The notes: generated from the letters alone by a model not told the origin. A stretch of DNA of 64,000 nt from Candidatus Blautia stercorigallinarum (GCA_019112785.1 DXIQ01000003.1:1-64000); one strand, 5' to 3'. Counted from the stretch's first letter, positions 1-9,072 are shown. A program made the numbers and translations.

Positions 1-21
1 GTTCGATTCCGGTCTGCGGCA
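1..21 (+). tRNA. 3' end of a tRNA, probably tRNA-Leu (partial)
   Basis: The window opens inside a tRNA. The bases fit G53, a TTCGATT T-loop, the T-stem 3' strand, a 7-base acceptor 3' strand (ctgcggc) and an A discriminator. CCA is not encoded. The implied 5' acceptor strand would be GCCGCAG, which together with A73 suits a bacterial tRNA-Leu. The anticodon lies outside the window, so the identity is an inference. Confidence 0.75.
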
Positions 22-30
22 GTTACTTAG

Positions 31-71
31 ATGCTTCAAATCCTTATAAATAAGGGGGTTGAAGCATTTTT
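31..71 (+). terminator. Intrinsic terminator after the tRNA
   Basis: The arms atgcttcaa and ttgaagcat flank an inner stem (ccttat/ataagg) and are followed by a short T run. It lies about 10 bases beyond the tRNA end, so it should end the tRNA transcript. Confidence 0.8.
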
Positions 72-440
72 CATTTTCTGAAAAAGTTGTACAGCCTGCA
101 AATCTGATTTTGAGCTTTGATAAGAGACTTATTTCTGACGGCCATTAAACCGGCTGTGACGTACATGCTCATATATAATTAGAGGTAATAACTTTTATGT
201 CTTTTTGCATATTGTCTTCGATCCAATCTTTCTAAGGCAGATTTTTCAATAGGTTTTGTTACGGAGAGCATCCATAATACAATTCCTTTGAAACGCTTTT
301 TGATGAGCTTTTCATGAACAAAATTCTCCTTTTTGTAACAATTCAGGTCTCCTGTATTGTTTTTGCGAAAATATAGTGTTACAATTGTGACATTTACTAT
401 AGATAGTAACAGATAAAAGGAAGACAAGGACGGATGAAAA
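72..440. other. Intergenic region upstream of the DegV gene, no gene seen
   Basis: This stretch of about 370 bases is AT-rich and holds no convincing gene. A minus-strand open frame at 179-427 would need a TTG start with no ribosome binding site and resembles nothing I know. The promoter for the DegV gene presumably lies near 370-410, but no clear -35/-10 pair was found. Confidence 0.5.
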
Positions 441-1337
441 ATGAAATTTGGGATTGTCAGCGACAGCTCCTGTGACTTATCGGCTCAGTATACAGAGCAG
501 GAGCAGATCACGATTGTATCATTTTATGTATCCTTTGACGGGGAAAAGTATCTGAGAGAGGGAAAGGATATAGCTGTTACCGATTTTTACCGGGAGATGG
601 CGGATAATCAGGGGTGTTACCCTAAGACCTCTATGCCTTCGGTCCAGGATTACATAGATGCCTTTCTGCCTTTTATGAAAAAAGGGATGCCGGTGCTGTG
701 CATCTGCCTGACGAAAAAATTCAGCGGTTCTATGCAGTCTGCCATAAATGCCAAAGAGGAGCTTATGGAAGACTATCCTCAGGCAGAGATCTATGTAATG
801 GATTCCCAGTTAGTCACAGCCATACAGGGCCTTTTTGTCCAGGAGGCAGTGAGACTCAGAAATCAGGGGCTTTCTCTGGAAGAGGCGGTAAAAGCCCTGG
901 AAAAGATCCGGAATTCCGGCCATATCTTTTTTACTACAAAAGATCTGAAATATCTGGAACATGGGGGAAGGATCGGAAAGGCAGCTTCTCTGGCAGGGAG
1001 CGTCCTGAATATTAAGCCCCTTCTCCAGTATTATGACGGAGAACTGGGACCTACAGAACTGTGCCGGGGACGGAAAAAATCTCTTTTGAAAGTAGTGGAT
1101 ATGTTTATTGAATATCTGGAGAAGAAAAAAATAAATCTGGAAGAATACCTGATGGTCACCGGAGTGGGGCTGGATGTGCCGGAGTATAAAACCTTTAAAG
1201 ACGATCTGAAAGAGAAATTGATGGAAAAGGGATATCCGGTAAAAGAATGGCTTCAGATCCAGATCGGGGCTACCATAGGAGTACATACGGGACCTTATCC
1301 TATTGGAGTGGGGATCCTGAAGAAAGCGGAGATATAG
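441..1337 (+). CDS. DegV family fatty-acid-binding protein
   Basis: A 298-residue cytosolic protein of the DegV/FakB family, which bind a single fatty acid and, in FakB proteins, present it to the FakA kinase for phosphorylation and entry into phospholipid synthesis. The N-terminus (MKFGIVSDSSCDL) is the classic DegV opening, with the SDSSCD segment lining the ligand site. A central region with HGGRIGKA and NIKPLL is also typical. Length matches the usual 280-300 residues. The ATG at 441 follows a purine-rich stretch (aaggaagacaagg). No FakA homologue lies nearby, so the fatty-acid role is family knowledge only. A bidirectional terminator separates it from the convergent ATPase gene. Confidence 0.9.
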   Translation: MKFGIVSDSSCDLSAQYTEQEQITIVSFYVSFDGEKYLREGKDIAVTDFYREMADNQGCYPKTSMPSVQDYIDAFLPFMKKGMPVLCICLTKKFSGSMQSAINAKEELMEDYPQAEIYVMDSQLVTAIQGLFVQEAVRLRNQGLSLEEAVKALEKIRNSGHIFFTTKDLKYLEHGGRIGKAASLAGSVLNIKPLLQYYDGELGPTELCRGRKKSLLKVVDMFIEYLEKKKINLEEYLMVTGVGLDVPEYKTFKDDLKEKLMEKGYPVKEWLQIQIGATIGVHTGPYPIGVGILKKAEI

Positions 1338-1350
1338 GATCAGAAACAAA

Positions 1351-1406
1351 AAGAATTGCTGTATTTCATTGCCTGTTTTTGGCGGCTTTGAAATACAGCA
1401 ATTCTT
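1351..1406. terminator. Bidirectional terminator between convergent genes
   Basis: An 18-base inverted repeat (aagaattgctgtatttca and its complement) with A- and T-rich flanks lies between the DegV gene stop and the ATPase gene stop, so it can serve both strands. Confidence 0.8.
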
Positions 1407-1417
1407 TTCGGCAGATT

Positions 1418-3109
1418 TTATCTACGGTACCGGTTAAAACAGGAATAGATTTCCTGTCTCCTTGGCATGGCAAGGCCGCAGGGGGTATAGGAAGAGGAGC
1501 AGATACCTGACAGCCCCTCTTTCTCCAGCTTCTTTTCCAAAAGCGTGATGATCTGGGAAAGGCTTTTCCTGTTATCAATGAGATGCTCTCTGGCATATTT
1601 CAGCATTTGTCCCAGAGCAGCGGTCTGTTCGGGATCGGCAATCTGTTCGATATATCTTAAATCTATGGTCTCTTTTCCCAGAGAGAAGGAATCTTTCCCA
1701 TGGACTTTCAGTTTCAGGTCTTTATAGCCGTCTCCCTTCACCGGCGGCGCGGTCATGACCCGGTTGAACCTGGGCATGACAAAGGAAGGGGCATGAGAAG
1801 AGGAAAGGGGATATTTTCTGCATAGTTCTTTGACTTTCTTTGTGATATCCAGAACCTGATAGCTGTCCATCTGGATCACAGTATCCGCAATGTGGAAGAA
1901 AGCTCCGGAGCTGCCGGCTACCAGAATGGTGGAAATCCCCGCTTTTTCATAAAGGTCCCGTGCCCGCTCCAGGAAAGGTGTGATGGGCTCTTTTTCTCTG
2001 CTGATCACTTCCTGCATGAACGTGTCCCGGACCATGAAATTAGTTGCGGAGGTATCTTCATCCAGGAGAAGAAGCCTGGTTCCGGCTTCCATGCCTTCCA
2101 CGATCCCGGCAGCCTGGGAAGTGCTTCCGCTGGCGTCCAGGGTGGAGAAACAGCGGGTATCCTTTTTGTTGGGAAGATCATTGATGAACAGGGAGATATC
2201 CACATCTTTGATGAAACGGCCGTCCTCAGACCGGAGCTTCAGTGCAGAAGAATCGGTGATCACATATTCTCTTCCGTCACCGGCAATATGATTGTAAACT
2301 CCTCGTTCCAGAGCATTCAGCAGGGTGGACTTTCCGTGGTATCCTCCTCCGGCAATAAGGGTTATACCCTTGGGAATCCCCATGCCTTGGATACGGCCTT
2401 TGTGGGGAAGATCCATGTCCACCCGAAGAGATTCCGGAGACAGGAAGGGAATGCTCCCTTTCATAGGTTTCTGGGAAATACCGCTTTGCCTGGGCAGGAT
2501 AGAATGATCTGCCACAAAGGCAGCCAGATTTCTTTGCGGAAGCTCCTGACGTATATATTCCTGATCCTCGGCCAGAAAAATGGTCTGTTCTACAGCTTTG
2601 GCAGAAAGATTTTTATAGTACAGGCTTTTTGATACACAGACAGGAAGAAAATCGAAAAGGATCTTTTCCAGTTCCGGAGCGTTTATGGTCCTTCCGTTTG
2701 CAGGAAATCCTACGGTAAACCGGAGAAAAATGTCATTATCCGTGATCTCACAGGCTGTCCGTTCCAGGACCTCCTGGCCGCAACGGGTGATAGAGATCAG
2801 ACCGCTTTTTCCGGAGCCTTTTGCCCGGAAACTGTAAGCGGAAATCAGTTCTTCAAATTTTCTGGTGAGAAGATCCTGAAGAGCGATCCTGGTGACCGGA
2901 GACCTGAAGCAGAAATCCGGAAATCCGGCTTTTTTTCTGGAAACAGAAATACTTACGTGGGAAGGGGAGGCAAAAGGATCTCCCTGTACATGATCAATGG
3001 ACAGAAGATAGTCCGGAAAGCGATAGACTCCTTTCAGACCTTTATAGGCTGGATAGCTTTTCCGGTTTATAGAAGAAAGCTGCTGTCGAAGCTGTGTGGA
3101 TGTAAACAT
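1418..3109 (-). CDS. ABC-class P-loop ATPase (COG3044-like)
   Basis: A 563-residue soluble protein that looks like the 'predicted ATPase of the ABC class' family, whose biological role is poorly known. Around residues 250-265 it has a variant Walker A (TLIAGGGYHGKSTLL) with the GGGxxGKST form typical of this family. Later it has LLLDEDTSATNFM, a Walker B with an adjacent acidic pair. There is no transmembrane segment and no partner permease, so it is not a transporter component. The ATG at 3109 follows AAAGGAG at 5 bases. It appears monocistronic, bounded by a terminator on one side and tRNA-Arg upstream. Length fits the family (about 560). Confidence 0.85.
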   Translation of the reverse strand: MFTSTQLRQQLSSINRKSYPAYKGLKGVYRFPDYLLSIDHVQGDPFASPSHVSISVSRKKAGFPDFCFRSPVTRIALQDLLTRKFEELISAYSFRAKGSGKSGLISITRCGQEVLERTACEITDNDIFLRFTVGFPANGRTINAPELEKILFDFLPVCVSKSLYYKNLSAKAVEQTIFLAEDQEYIRQELPQRNLAAFVADHSILPRQSGISQKPMKGSIPFLSPESLRVDMDLPHKGRIQGMGIPKGITLIAGGGYHGKSTLLNALERGVYNHIAGDGREYVITDSSALKLRSEDGRFIKDVDISLFINDLPNKKDTRCFSTLDASGSTSQAAGIVEGMEAGTRLLLLDEDTSATNFMVRDTFMQEVISREKEPITPFLERARDLYEKAGISTILVAGSSGAFFHIADTVIQMDSYQVLDITKKVKELCRKYPLSSSHAPSFVMPRFNRVMTAPPVKGDGYKDLKLKVHGKDSFSLGKETIDLRYIEQIADPEQTAALGQMLKYAREHLIDNRKSLSQIITLLEKKLEKEGLSGICSSSYTPCGLAMPRRQEIYSCFNRYRR

Positions 3110-3149
3110 GCGGAACTCCTTTCGTATATGCTTTTATATATAAAACAAA

Positions 3150-3178
3150 AACCCTTATGTCCTGAAGACATAAGGGTT
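3150..3178 (-). terminator. Terminator of tRNA-Arg
   Basis: Perfect 12-base arms (aacccttatgtc/gacataagggtt) lie just after the tRNA on the minus strand and are followed there by a T-rich run (rc of taaaacaaaa). Confidence 0.85.
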
Positions 3179-3183
3179 AGTAC

Positions 3184-3257
3184 CGTGCGTTAGAGGATTC
3201 GAACCCCCGGCCTTTTGATCCGTAGTCAAACGCTCTATCCAGCTGAGCTAAACGCAC
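3184..3257 (-). tRNA. tRNA-Arg (anticodon ACG)
   Basis: A full cloverleaf is visible on the minus strand: acceptor GTGCGTT/AACGCAC, D arm with GCTCAGCTGGATAGAGC, anticodon loop CTACGGA giving ACG, T loop TTCGAAT and discriminator G. The ACG anticodon (read as ICG) decodes CGN arginine codons. CCA is not encoded. A terminator follows directly. Confidence 0.95.
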
Positions 3258-3408
3258 ATGTGATTTGTTGTTTTCCTTAGCAACAGAGACAATTATAAGG
3301 GATAAAGTCAGAAATGTCAATAAGAAATTTTTAAAAAATTCACTTTTATACTATGACAATACATGATAGAATAAAACCGTAATATACGATTCGGGAGGAG
3401 GGGGCTTT

Positions 3409-4077
3409 ATGTTTTGGGATCGGATAGGACTGAAAACGGATGGAAAAGAGAAATTTCGCAGGAATTATGGCAGCTGTGTTTTAGTCAGCCTGATCATCAG
3501 TCTGATAACAGGAACCGGGTTCACCACTTATATAGACAGGTGGATGGAAGACCATATAATTGCTTTGTGGTTCCTGATCCCAGGGGCGGCGGTCCTTTTA
3601 ATACAGATCCTGGTGTTTTCTGTACTGGAAATGGGAGCCTGCAGATTTTATGTGGAAAATCGTGATTATCAGGCGGGGATTTCCAAGATCCTTTTTGGAT
3701 TTCAGTCCGGCCATTACGGAAATGTGGTGCTTGTAATGTTCCTCAGGAATCTGTTTATATTTTTGTGGACACTGCTTCTGATCATTCCGGGTATCATAAA
3801 GACTTATGAGTACAGGATGGTTCCCTATATTCTTGCGGAACAGCCGGATATCAGCAGTAAAGATGCATTTGCTATCAGTAAAGAAATGATGACGGGGCAG
3901 AAGCTGGAAGCTTTTGGGCTGGATCTTTCCTTTATCGGATGGTGGTTTGGCTCTGCTTTTACCTGCGGGATTCTGGGAATCTTCTGGGTAACGCCTTATC
4001 AGGCGGCTACAAATGCGGAGCTTTATGCAGTTTTAAGAGACGATTGGATCAAGAGACATTCAGGCTGGGAGAACTAG
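3409..4077 (+). CDS. DUF975 family integral membrane protein
   Basis: A 222-residue membrane protein with the hallmarks of DUF975, common in Firmicutes and of unknown function. The N-terminal part has the usual Lys/Arg-rich lead and then a hydrophobic segment (VLVSLIISLITG). Four or five further hydrophobic helices follow, with the family segment IPGIIKTYEYRMVPYILAE around residues 125-145. The ATG follows ggaggaggggg at about 5 bases. The stop codon lies inside the left end of the inverted-repeat element at 4073-4241, so that element abuts or overlaps the gene end. No functional partner is evident. Confidence 0.85.
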   Translation: MFWDRIGLKTDGKEKFRRNYGSCVLVSLIISLITGTGFTTYIDRWMEDHIIALWFLIPGAAVLLIQILVFSVLEMGACRFYVENRDYQAGISKILFGFQSGHYGNVVLVMFLRNLFIFLWTLLLIIPGIIKTYEYRMVPYILAEQPDISSKDAFAISKEMMTGQKLEAFGLDLSFIGWWFGSAFTCGILGIFWVTPYQAATNAELYAVLRDDWIKRHSGWEN

Positions 4078-4241
4078 TACGGCATCTTGAAAATAATTAC
4101 ACCAAATAACTTGGCTGTTTTCCAGATCGCACAGGCCAAAAAGCCTCAGCGCAGTCCTCTGCGCCTGCGTTTTTTTGACCTGTACACTCGAAAAAACATC
4201 CTGCGTTTTTGGTCCACTTATTTATCGGACGCTGTACTAGT
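4073..4241. repeat. MITE-like inverted-repeat element, non-coding
   Basis: A 169-base block is bounded by perfect 8-base inverted ends (ACTAGTAC/GTACTAGT), extending to 10 of 11 bases with one mismatch. Its middle is a long hairpin at 4131-4183 (acaggccaaaaa pairing with ttttttgacctgt, capped by gcgcag-tcct-ctgcgc). A 64-codon frame crossing it (4087-4281) has no ribosome binding site and is not called. The left end includes the stop codon of the DUF975 gene. Whether it moves or recurs elsewhere cannot be told from one copy. Confidence 0.55.
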
Positions 4242-4306
4242 CATCAGTCGGATTATGGTTATGTCCGTACACCAGCAGTGACAGGAGAGAAAGGGGAGAA
4301 TAAATA

Positions 4307-4945
4307 ATGGGCGAAGAATTGGAATTCAGGACCGCGGTAGGCGGTTATAAGAAAGATGATGTTCTGGAATATGTGGAAAATATGAATGATAAGCTTGACC
4401 AGATGACCAGGGCTCATGAGGAAGAAACAAAGGGATATCAGGACAGGATCCGGGAACTGGAAGACCTGCTGAAACAGGAAGAGGAAAACAGTGCCGTACT
4501 GTCAGAGGAACAGGATAAGCGGCTGGAAGGCCTGGCTAAGGAGAACAGCCGACTTCAGGATGAACTGGCTATAGCAGAAGAAAAACTGAAAATTACTCAG
4601 CAGGATTATCTGAAAACAGAACAGATGAAAAATCTGATCAAGGACAAGCTGGCCAGAGAAATCCTCCGTCTGCGGGAAGAAAATAAGACTTTGAAGGAAA
4701 GACTGGAAGAGGCAGAGGAGAATATCGGAAGCAAAGCGGATTACGAAGGAGTACGCAGTGCGGTGTCAGAGGTCCAGTATAAGATTGCCGAGTATGTGAA
4801 TATCCTCAATAAAACCCAGCAGAAACTGGCGGGAACCTATCAGGATATGAACAGCATTAAAAAACGGATCGCAGAGCAGATCGAAAAGATTGAAAAAGAA
4901 GTGGCACAGGAAAAAAAACAGGGTGAGGAAACAGATCCTGCATAA
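4307..4945 (+). CDS. DivIVA-like coiled-coil protein
   Basis: A 212-residue, highly charged protein. The N-terminal 30 residues (TAVGGYKKDDVLEYVENMN) match the pattern of the DivIVA/GpsB lipid-binding head, where a conserved G-Y/F-x3-(D/E)V precedes the first coiled coil. Residues 35-210 are almost all predicted coiled coil, rich in Glu, Lys and Leu. Such proteins recognise curved membrane and recruit division or elongation factors, but the exact target here is unknown. The ATG at 4307 follows ggagag and ggggag motifs. It sits alone, ending in a strong terminator. Confidence 0.7.
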   Translation: MGEELEFRTAVGGYKKDDVLEYVENMNDKLDQMTRAHEEETKGYQDRIRELEDLLKQEEENSAVLSEEQDKRLEGLAKENSRLQDELAIAEEKLKITQQDYLKTEQMKNLIKDKLAREILRLREENKTLKERLEEAEENIGSKADYEGVRSAVSEVQYKIAEYVNILNKTQQKLAGTYQDMNSIKKRIAEQIEKIEKEVAQEKKQGEETDPA

Positions 4946-4969
4946 GAAACAAACCTGGAGCGATATAGG

Positions 4970-5022
4970 AAAAGCCGTTACGTAAAGAACAGATCCTGTC
5001 AGGACTTTACGTAACGGCTTTT
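4970..5022. terminator. Bidirectional terminator
   Basis: An 18-base inverted repeat (aaaagccgttacgtaaag and its complement) with A and T tails lies between the convergent DivIVA-like and DtxR/MntR genes. Confidence 0.85.
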
Positions 5023-5029
5023 CTGAAAG

Positions 5030-5428
5030 TTAAGAATCCTTTTCCCCAGACTGGAGCTTTTCCTCCATAAGATGGGTATGACGTTTAATGGCCTCAAAAC
5101 TTTCTGAACTTATCACATGTTCCATACGGCAGGCATCCTCTGCGGCTACCTTAGGATCAACGCCCAGCTGTTCCAGCCAGGAGCTGAGAAGACGATGACG
5201 CTCATATATTTTATCTGCGATCGCTTTCCCGGAAGGGGTAAGGGTGATAAATCCATCATGATCCATTTGGATATATCCGTTCAGACGGAGGTTTTTCATG
5301 GCGACACTGACGCTGGGTTTGGAAAAATTCAGTTCATTGGCAATGTCGATAGAACGCACCTGGGGCTTACGGTTTCCGATGATCAGAATAGTTTCCAGAT
5401 AGTTTTCTGCTGATTCCTGTATCTTCAT
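5030..5428 (-). CDS. DtxR/MntR family metal-dependent transcriptional regulator
   Basis: A 132-residue repressor of the DtxR/MntR family. Residues 1-65 form a winged helix-turn-helix (VRSIDIANELNFSKPSVSVAMKNL). Metal-ligand segments follow: YERHRLL and CRMEHVIS, the latter closely matching the C-x2-EH ligand block of DtxR/IdeR. It is short and lacks the SH3-like third domain, as in MntR. It would bind DNA when loaded with Mn(II) or Fe(II) and repress metal uptake, but no transporter is adjacent, so its targets lie elsewhere. The ATG follows aaggag at about 9 bases. Confidence 0.85.
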   Translation of the reverse strand: MKIQESAENYLETILIIGNRKPQVRSIDIANELNFSKPSVSVAMKNLRLNGYIQMDHDGFITLTPSGKAIADKIYERHRLLSSWLEQLGVDPKVAAEDACRMEHVISSESFEAIKRHTHLMEEKLQSGEKDS

Positions 5429-5650
5429 GACAGTGGCTCCTTCCTAAAATGTATTTATAATAGAATATCATATTTCCGGGGGAAGTTCAAACATAAGAAA
5501 AAGTTTATATTTACATCCAAAAGCTTTTGTAATAAAATAAAAGACAGGATCTGGCTGCGTTTTAGCAGCGTTAAAAAGGATGCTAAGGTTGTTTAGATAT
5601 ATCAGACGGATGTGAAAATCCGGTCTGAACCGGTTACAGGAGGATAAAAT

Positions 5651-6658
5651 ATGAGCAATGTGATTATACCGGAACACTATCATTCCTGTCTGTCCAGGTA
5701 TGAGACCCAGGAGGCTATCGGAGTGATCAAGCATGTGATGGAAAAAAAGCTGTGTATGGCTTTGAAGCTGAAAAGAGTGACAGCTCCGCTGTTTGTGGAT
5801 CCGGCTTCCGGATTAAATGATGATCTGAACGGAGTAGAGAGACCGGTCACTTTTGATATTCCGGATGCAGGCACCCAGGCTCAGGTAGTCCATTCCCTGG
5901 CAAAGTGGAAACGGATGGCCCTGTACCGCTATGATTTTCATGTGGGAAAAGGACTTCTCACAGATATGAATGCGATCAGAAGAGATGAAGAACTGGATAA
6001 TCTCCATTCTGTATATGTAGACCAGTGGGACTGGGAAAAGATCATAACAAGAGAAGACAGGAATCTGGAATATCTGAAAAATACAGTGAACCGTATTGTG
6101 GGAGCTATCTGTAATGCCCTGGATGAGGTAAAATATCAGTATGAAAATCTGGATACAGAGCTTTGCCGGGAAGTTTCTTTTATTACCTCTCAGGAATTGG
6201 AAGATATGTATCCTGAAGTTTCTCCAAAGGAGAGAGAAAACCTTTATGTAAAAGAGCATAAGACTGCTTTTATCATGCAGATCGGAGACTTGCTGGCTTC
6301 CGGACAGAAGCATGACGGCAGGGCACCGGACTATGATGACTGGAAACTGAACGGGGATCTGCTGTTCTGGCATGAACCTCTTCAGTGTGCATTGGAAATT
6401 TCTTCCATGGGAATCCGGGTAGACGAAAAATCTCTGGATGAGCAGCTTACTAAGGCAGGATGCGATGAAAGACGAAAACTGCCTTTCCATAAGATGTTAT
6501 TAGAGGGAAAACTTCCTCTTACCATCGGCGGCGGTATCGGACAGTCCAGGATCTGTATGCTGCTCTTGAAAAAGGCGCATATCGGAGAAGTACAGTCTTC
6601 TATCTGGGATGAGAAGACATTGAAAGCCTGCGAAGAAGCAGGAATTGAAATTTTATAG
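5651..6658 (+). CDS. asnA: Asparagine synthetase A (aspartate-ammonia ligase)
   Basis: A 335-residue class-II-tRNA-synthetase-like enzyme that makes asparagine from aspartate, ammonia and ATP. The N-terminus (IIPEHYHSCLSRYETQEAI), the DLNGVERPVTFDI segment and the C-terminal GGGIGQSRICMLLL block are signature AsnA regions, and length is standard (about 330). The ATG at 5651 follows acaggagg at 6-7 bases. The leader contains a small hairpin at 5603-5627 (cagacggat/atccggtctg with one bulged base), but I see no T-box motif. It is monocistronic. Confidence 0.95.
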   Translation: MSNVIIPEHYHSCLSRYETQEAIGVIKHVMEKKLCMALKLKRVTAPLFVDPASGLNDDLNGVERPVTFDIPDAGTQAQVVHSLAKWKRMALYRYDFHVGKGLLTDMNAIRRDEELDNLHSVYVDQWDWEKIITREDRNLEYLKNTVNRIVGAICNALDEVKYQYENLDTELCREVSFITSQELEDMYPEVSPKERENLYVKEHKTAFIMQIGDLLASGQKHDGRAPDYDDWKLNGDLLFWHEPLQCALEISSMGIRVDEKSLDEQLTKAGCDERRKLPFHKMLLEGKLPLTIGGGIGQSRICMLLLKKAHIGEVQSSIWDEKTLKACEEAGIEIL

Positions 6659-6748
6659 TTCTTGTTCAGTCATAAATGCGGATTATCAGTTGAGTCTGTA
6701 TGGCGGAATGAGGTATGTTTTGCAGACCGAATGGCAGGAGGTTAAAAA

Positions 6749-9010
6749 TTGAAATTAAAAGAACTGAAAAAAGTACTGGCACTCTCTGTTGCGGTGTCCA
6801 TGGCGGTTCCGGGAAGCGTCTGGGCGGCGGCACCGGGAGAAAAAATGTCGGTAGAGGAATATGAAGCTGAAGGAGGATATCTTCCGGAGACACCGGAAGA
6901 AGAACCCGTGCCAGAGACACCGGAAGAAGAAACCGTGTCAGAGACACCGGTAGAAGAGGAACCTGCGCCGGAGACACCAATAGAAGAAGAACCTGCACCA
7001 GAGACACCAGTAGAAGAGGAACCTGCACCGGAGACACCGGTAGAAGAGGAGCCTACACCGGAGACACCAGCAGAAGAAGAGCCTGCACCGGAAACTCCGA
7101 CAGATGAAGGAACAGAGGAGCCTGTGCCGGAAGTTCCGGAAAATGAAGGATCAGAAACTCCGGACAGTGAAACTCCAGAAGCTGGAGATATGGAAGAAAC
7201 CCAGCCGGAAACACCTGAAAGTGGAGAAGGCGAGGGCACAGAAACAGAAACTCCTGAAGGAGAGAATCCGGAAGAAGCAACACCTGAGGTACCAGAGGGA
7301 GAAGGGACAGTTACAGAGACTCCTGAGGGAGAAATGACCGGAGAAACACCGGAAGAAAATGCAGAGGAACCTGTACAGGAAGACCCTGAGAATGAAACTC
7401 CGGAAGCTTATGAGGCCAGAACCGGCTATGTATTACCGGAAGAATATCAGTATGTGCTGGATGAAAACGGCTTTGTGATCCTTCTGGAGAACGGTTCTCC
7501 TCAGATCGAGGCAGTAAGCGAAGAAGTTCCTTCTACAAATGAAGAGCTTGTATCTAATCAGCAGATCGTACAGCTTCCGGTAATGGTAGAAGACTTCCGT
7601 TTCTGGACAGTTGCCAGAAAATATGCTTTTGCTGTTGACAACATTGAGATCAAAGAAGAGATGAACCAGGAGTCCAGAAGTATCGGAAGCCTGGCGAAAG
7701 ACGGACTGTGCTATATTCTTAAGGAAGAAGACGGATGGCTGTATGTGGAGTCCGGCAGAGTCAGAGGTTTTGTACAGACAGAACAGGTACTGACCGGCGA
7801 TGCTGCTCAGGAACTTCTTACAAAATATCAGGAACAGGCTAAAGAGAAAGCCGCTGCAGAGGGTGTCACATACACTGGCATCGAAGGAACGGCGCCTATG
7901 GCCCAGGAGCTGGTTCCATGGCTGGAGAACAGCGCGTTCCTGTATCTGAGAGCTACGGTCAATCAGACGGTTGTAGATAAAGACTATGCATTGACTACTG
8001 CAAGCCTTCTGAATGTAAGAGAAGGAAAGGGCACAGATACCAGGATCGTAGGTACTCTTCCACAGGGAAGTCTCTGCTATATCCTGGCGGACAAGGATCA
8101 GGATTGGGTATACATAGAGTCCGGAGATGTCCGTGGATTTGTCAGCAGACAGTATATTGTATATGATGAATCTGTAAAGGCTGCTGTGGAACAGGCCGGA
8201 GAGGAAAGCTATACTACAGCGGATAAACTTGTGGAGCCCAGTGACAACCAGGCCTGCTACTATACCCTTACTTCTGTAAAATCAGGAGTACCGGGAGGAG
8301 AGGTAAGAAGCTCTGTTGTAGAATTTGCTTCTCAGTTTATCGGAAATCCCTATGTCTGGGGCGGTACAAGCCTGACAGAAGGAGCGGACTGTTCCGGATT
8401 CGTTCAGAGTATCTATAAAGAATATGGAGTGGATCTTCCAAGAGTTGCAGCGGATCAGGCCCAGTATGGGACTAAGATTGCTGTAGAAGACGCTCAGCCG
8501 GGAGATCTGATCTTCTATGCCAGAGACGGTTATATATACCATGTAGTGATCTATGCAGGAAACGGAAAGACTGTTGAAGCTATGGGTACGAAATATGGCA
8601 TTGTTCAGGGCAACCTGAATACTGCTAACGCAGTATGGGCTACAAGAGTACTAGATGACACCAATTATGTATATACCAGCGGAGATATCGCAGAGGTGAA
8701 CGCTACAGAGGATATGTACGGAGAATATCTGGGCAACTATAAGCTGACCTATTACTGCTCCTGTGAGTTGTGCTGCGATGTGGAAACGGGAATCACTGCT
8801 ACAGGAACTCCTGTAGTGGAAGGACAGACTATTGCAGTAGATCCAAGTGTGATCCCATATGGCACCCAGGTGATCATTAACGGTCATGTGTTTACAGCAG
8901 AGGACTGCGGCGGAGCTATCAAGGGCAACCGGATCGATATTTACGTCAATGATCATGACAGAGCAAATGCTCTGGGAGTAAATTACGCAGATGTATATCT
9001 GGTAAAATAA
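6749..9010 (+). CDS. Secreted SH3 / NlpC-P60 / 3D-domain cell-wall hydrolase
   Basis: A 753-residue secreted enzyme. In order: signal peptide (about 1-26, ending SVWAAA); an acidic Pro-Glu-Thr repeat region (about 45-215, PETPxEE units); two bacterial SH3 domains (about 290-345 and 405-470, the second with LLNVREGKGTDTRIVGTL); an NlpC/P60 endopeptidase with catalytic Cys548 in GADCSGF and His in YHVVIYAG; and a C-terminal 3D domain (about 660-753) with GTQVIINGHVFTAEDCGG. NlpC/P60 domains cleave peptidoglycan stems; 3D domains occur in lytic transglycosylase-type proteins. Start is TTG at 6749, 6 bases after a perfect AGGAGG. A strong terminator follows. The two lytic-type domains in one chain are notable. 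Confidence 0.88.
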   Translation: MKLKELKKVLALSVAVSMAVPGSVWAAAPGEKMSVEEYEAEGGYLPETPEEEPVPETPEEETVSETPVEEEPAPETPIEEEPAPETPVEEEPAPETPVEEEPTPETPAEEEPAPETPTDEGTEEPVPEVPENEGSETPDSETPEAGDMEETQPETPESGEGEGTETETPEGENPEEATPEVPEGEGTVTETPEGEMTGETPEENAEEPVQEDPENETPEAYEARTGYVLPEEYQYVLDENGFVILLENGSPQIEAVSEEVPSTNEELVSNQQIVQLPVMVEDFRFWTVARKYAFAVDNIEIKEEMNQESRSIGSLAKDGLCYILKEEDGWLYVESGRVRGFVQTEQVLTGDAAQELLTKYQEQAKEKAAAEGVTYTGIEGTAPMAQELVPWLENSAFLYLRATVNQTVVDKDYALTTASLLNVREGKGTDTRIVGTLPQGSLCYILADKDQDWVYIESGDVRGFVSRQYIVYDESVKAAVEQAGEESYTTADKLVEPSDNQACYYTLTSVKSGVPGGEVRSSVVEFASQFIGNPYVWGGTSLTEGADCSGFVQSIYKEYGVDLPRVAADQAQYGTKIAVEDAQPGDLIFYARDGYIYHVVIYAGNGKTVEAMGTKYGIVQGNLNTANAVWATRVLDDTNYVYTSGDIAEVNATEDMYGEYLGNYKLTYYCSCELCCDVETGITATGTPVVEGQTIAVDPSVIPYGTQVIINGHVFTAEDCGGAIKGNRIDIYVNDHDRANALGVNYADVYLVK

Positions 9011-9072
9011 AAATCCTCACAGACAAGGATTAAAGAAAGTTTCTGTAGGAAAATTAAGATAACAAAAAAGAA

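Noticed and set aside
179-427. An 82-codon minus-strand open frame
   Set aside because: It needs a TTG start, has no ribosome binding site, and resembles no known family; AT-rich intergenic sequence explains it.
4087-4281. A 64-codon plus-strand open frame
   Set aside because: It runs through the inverted-repeat element and its hairpin, with no ribosome site.
5430-5650. T-box riboswitch before asnA
   Set aside because: A small hairpin exists, but no T-box core sequence or specifier-loop arrangement was found.
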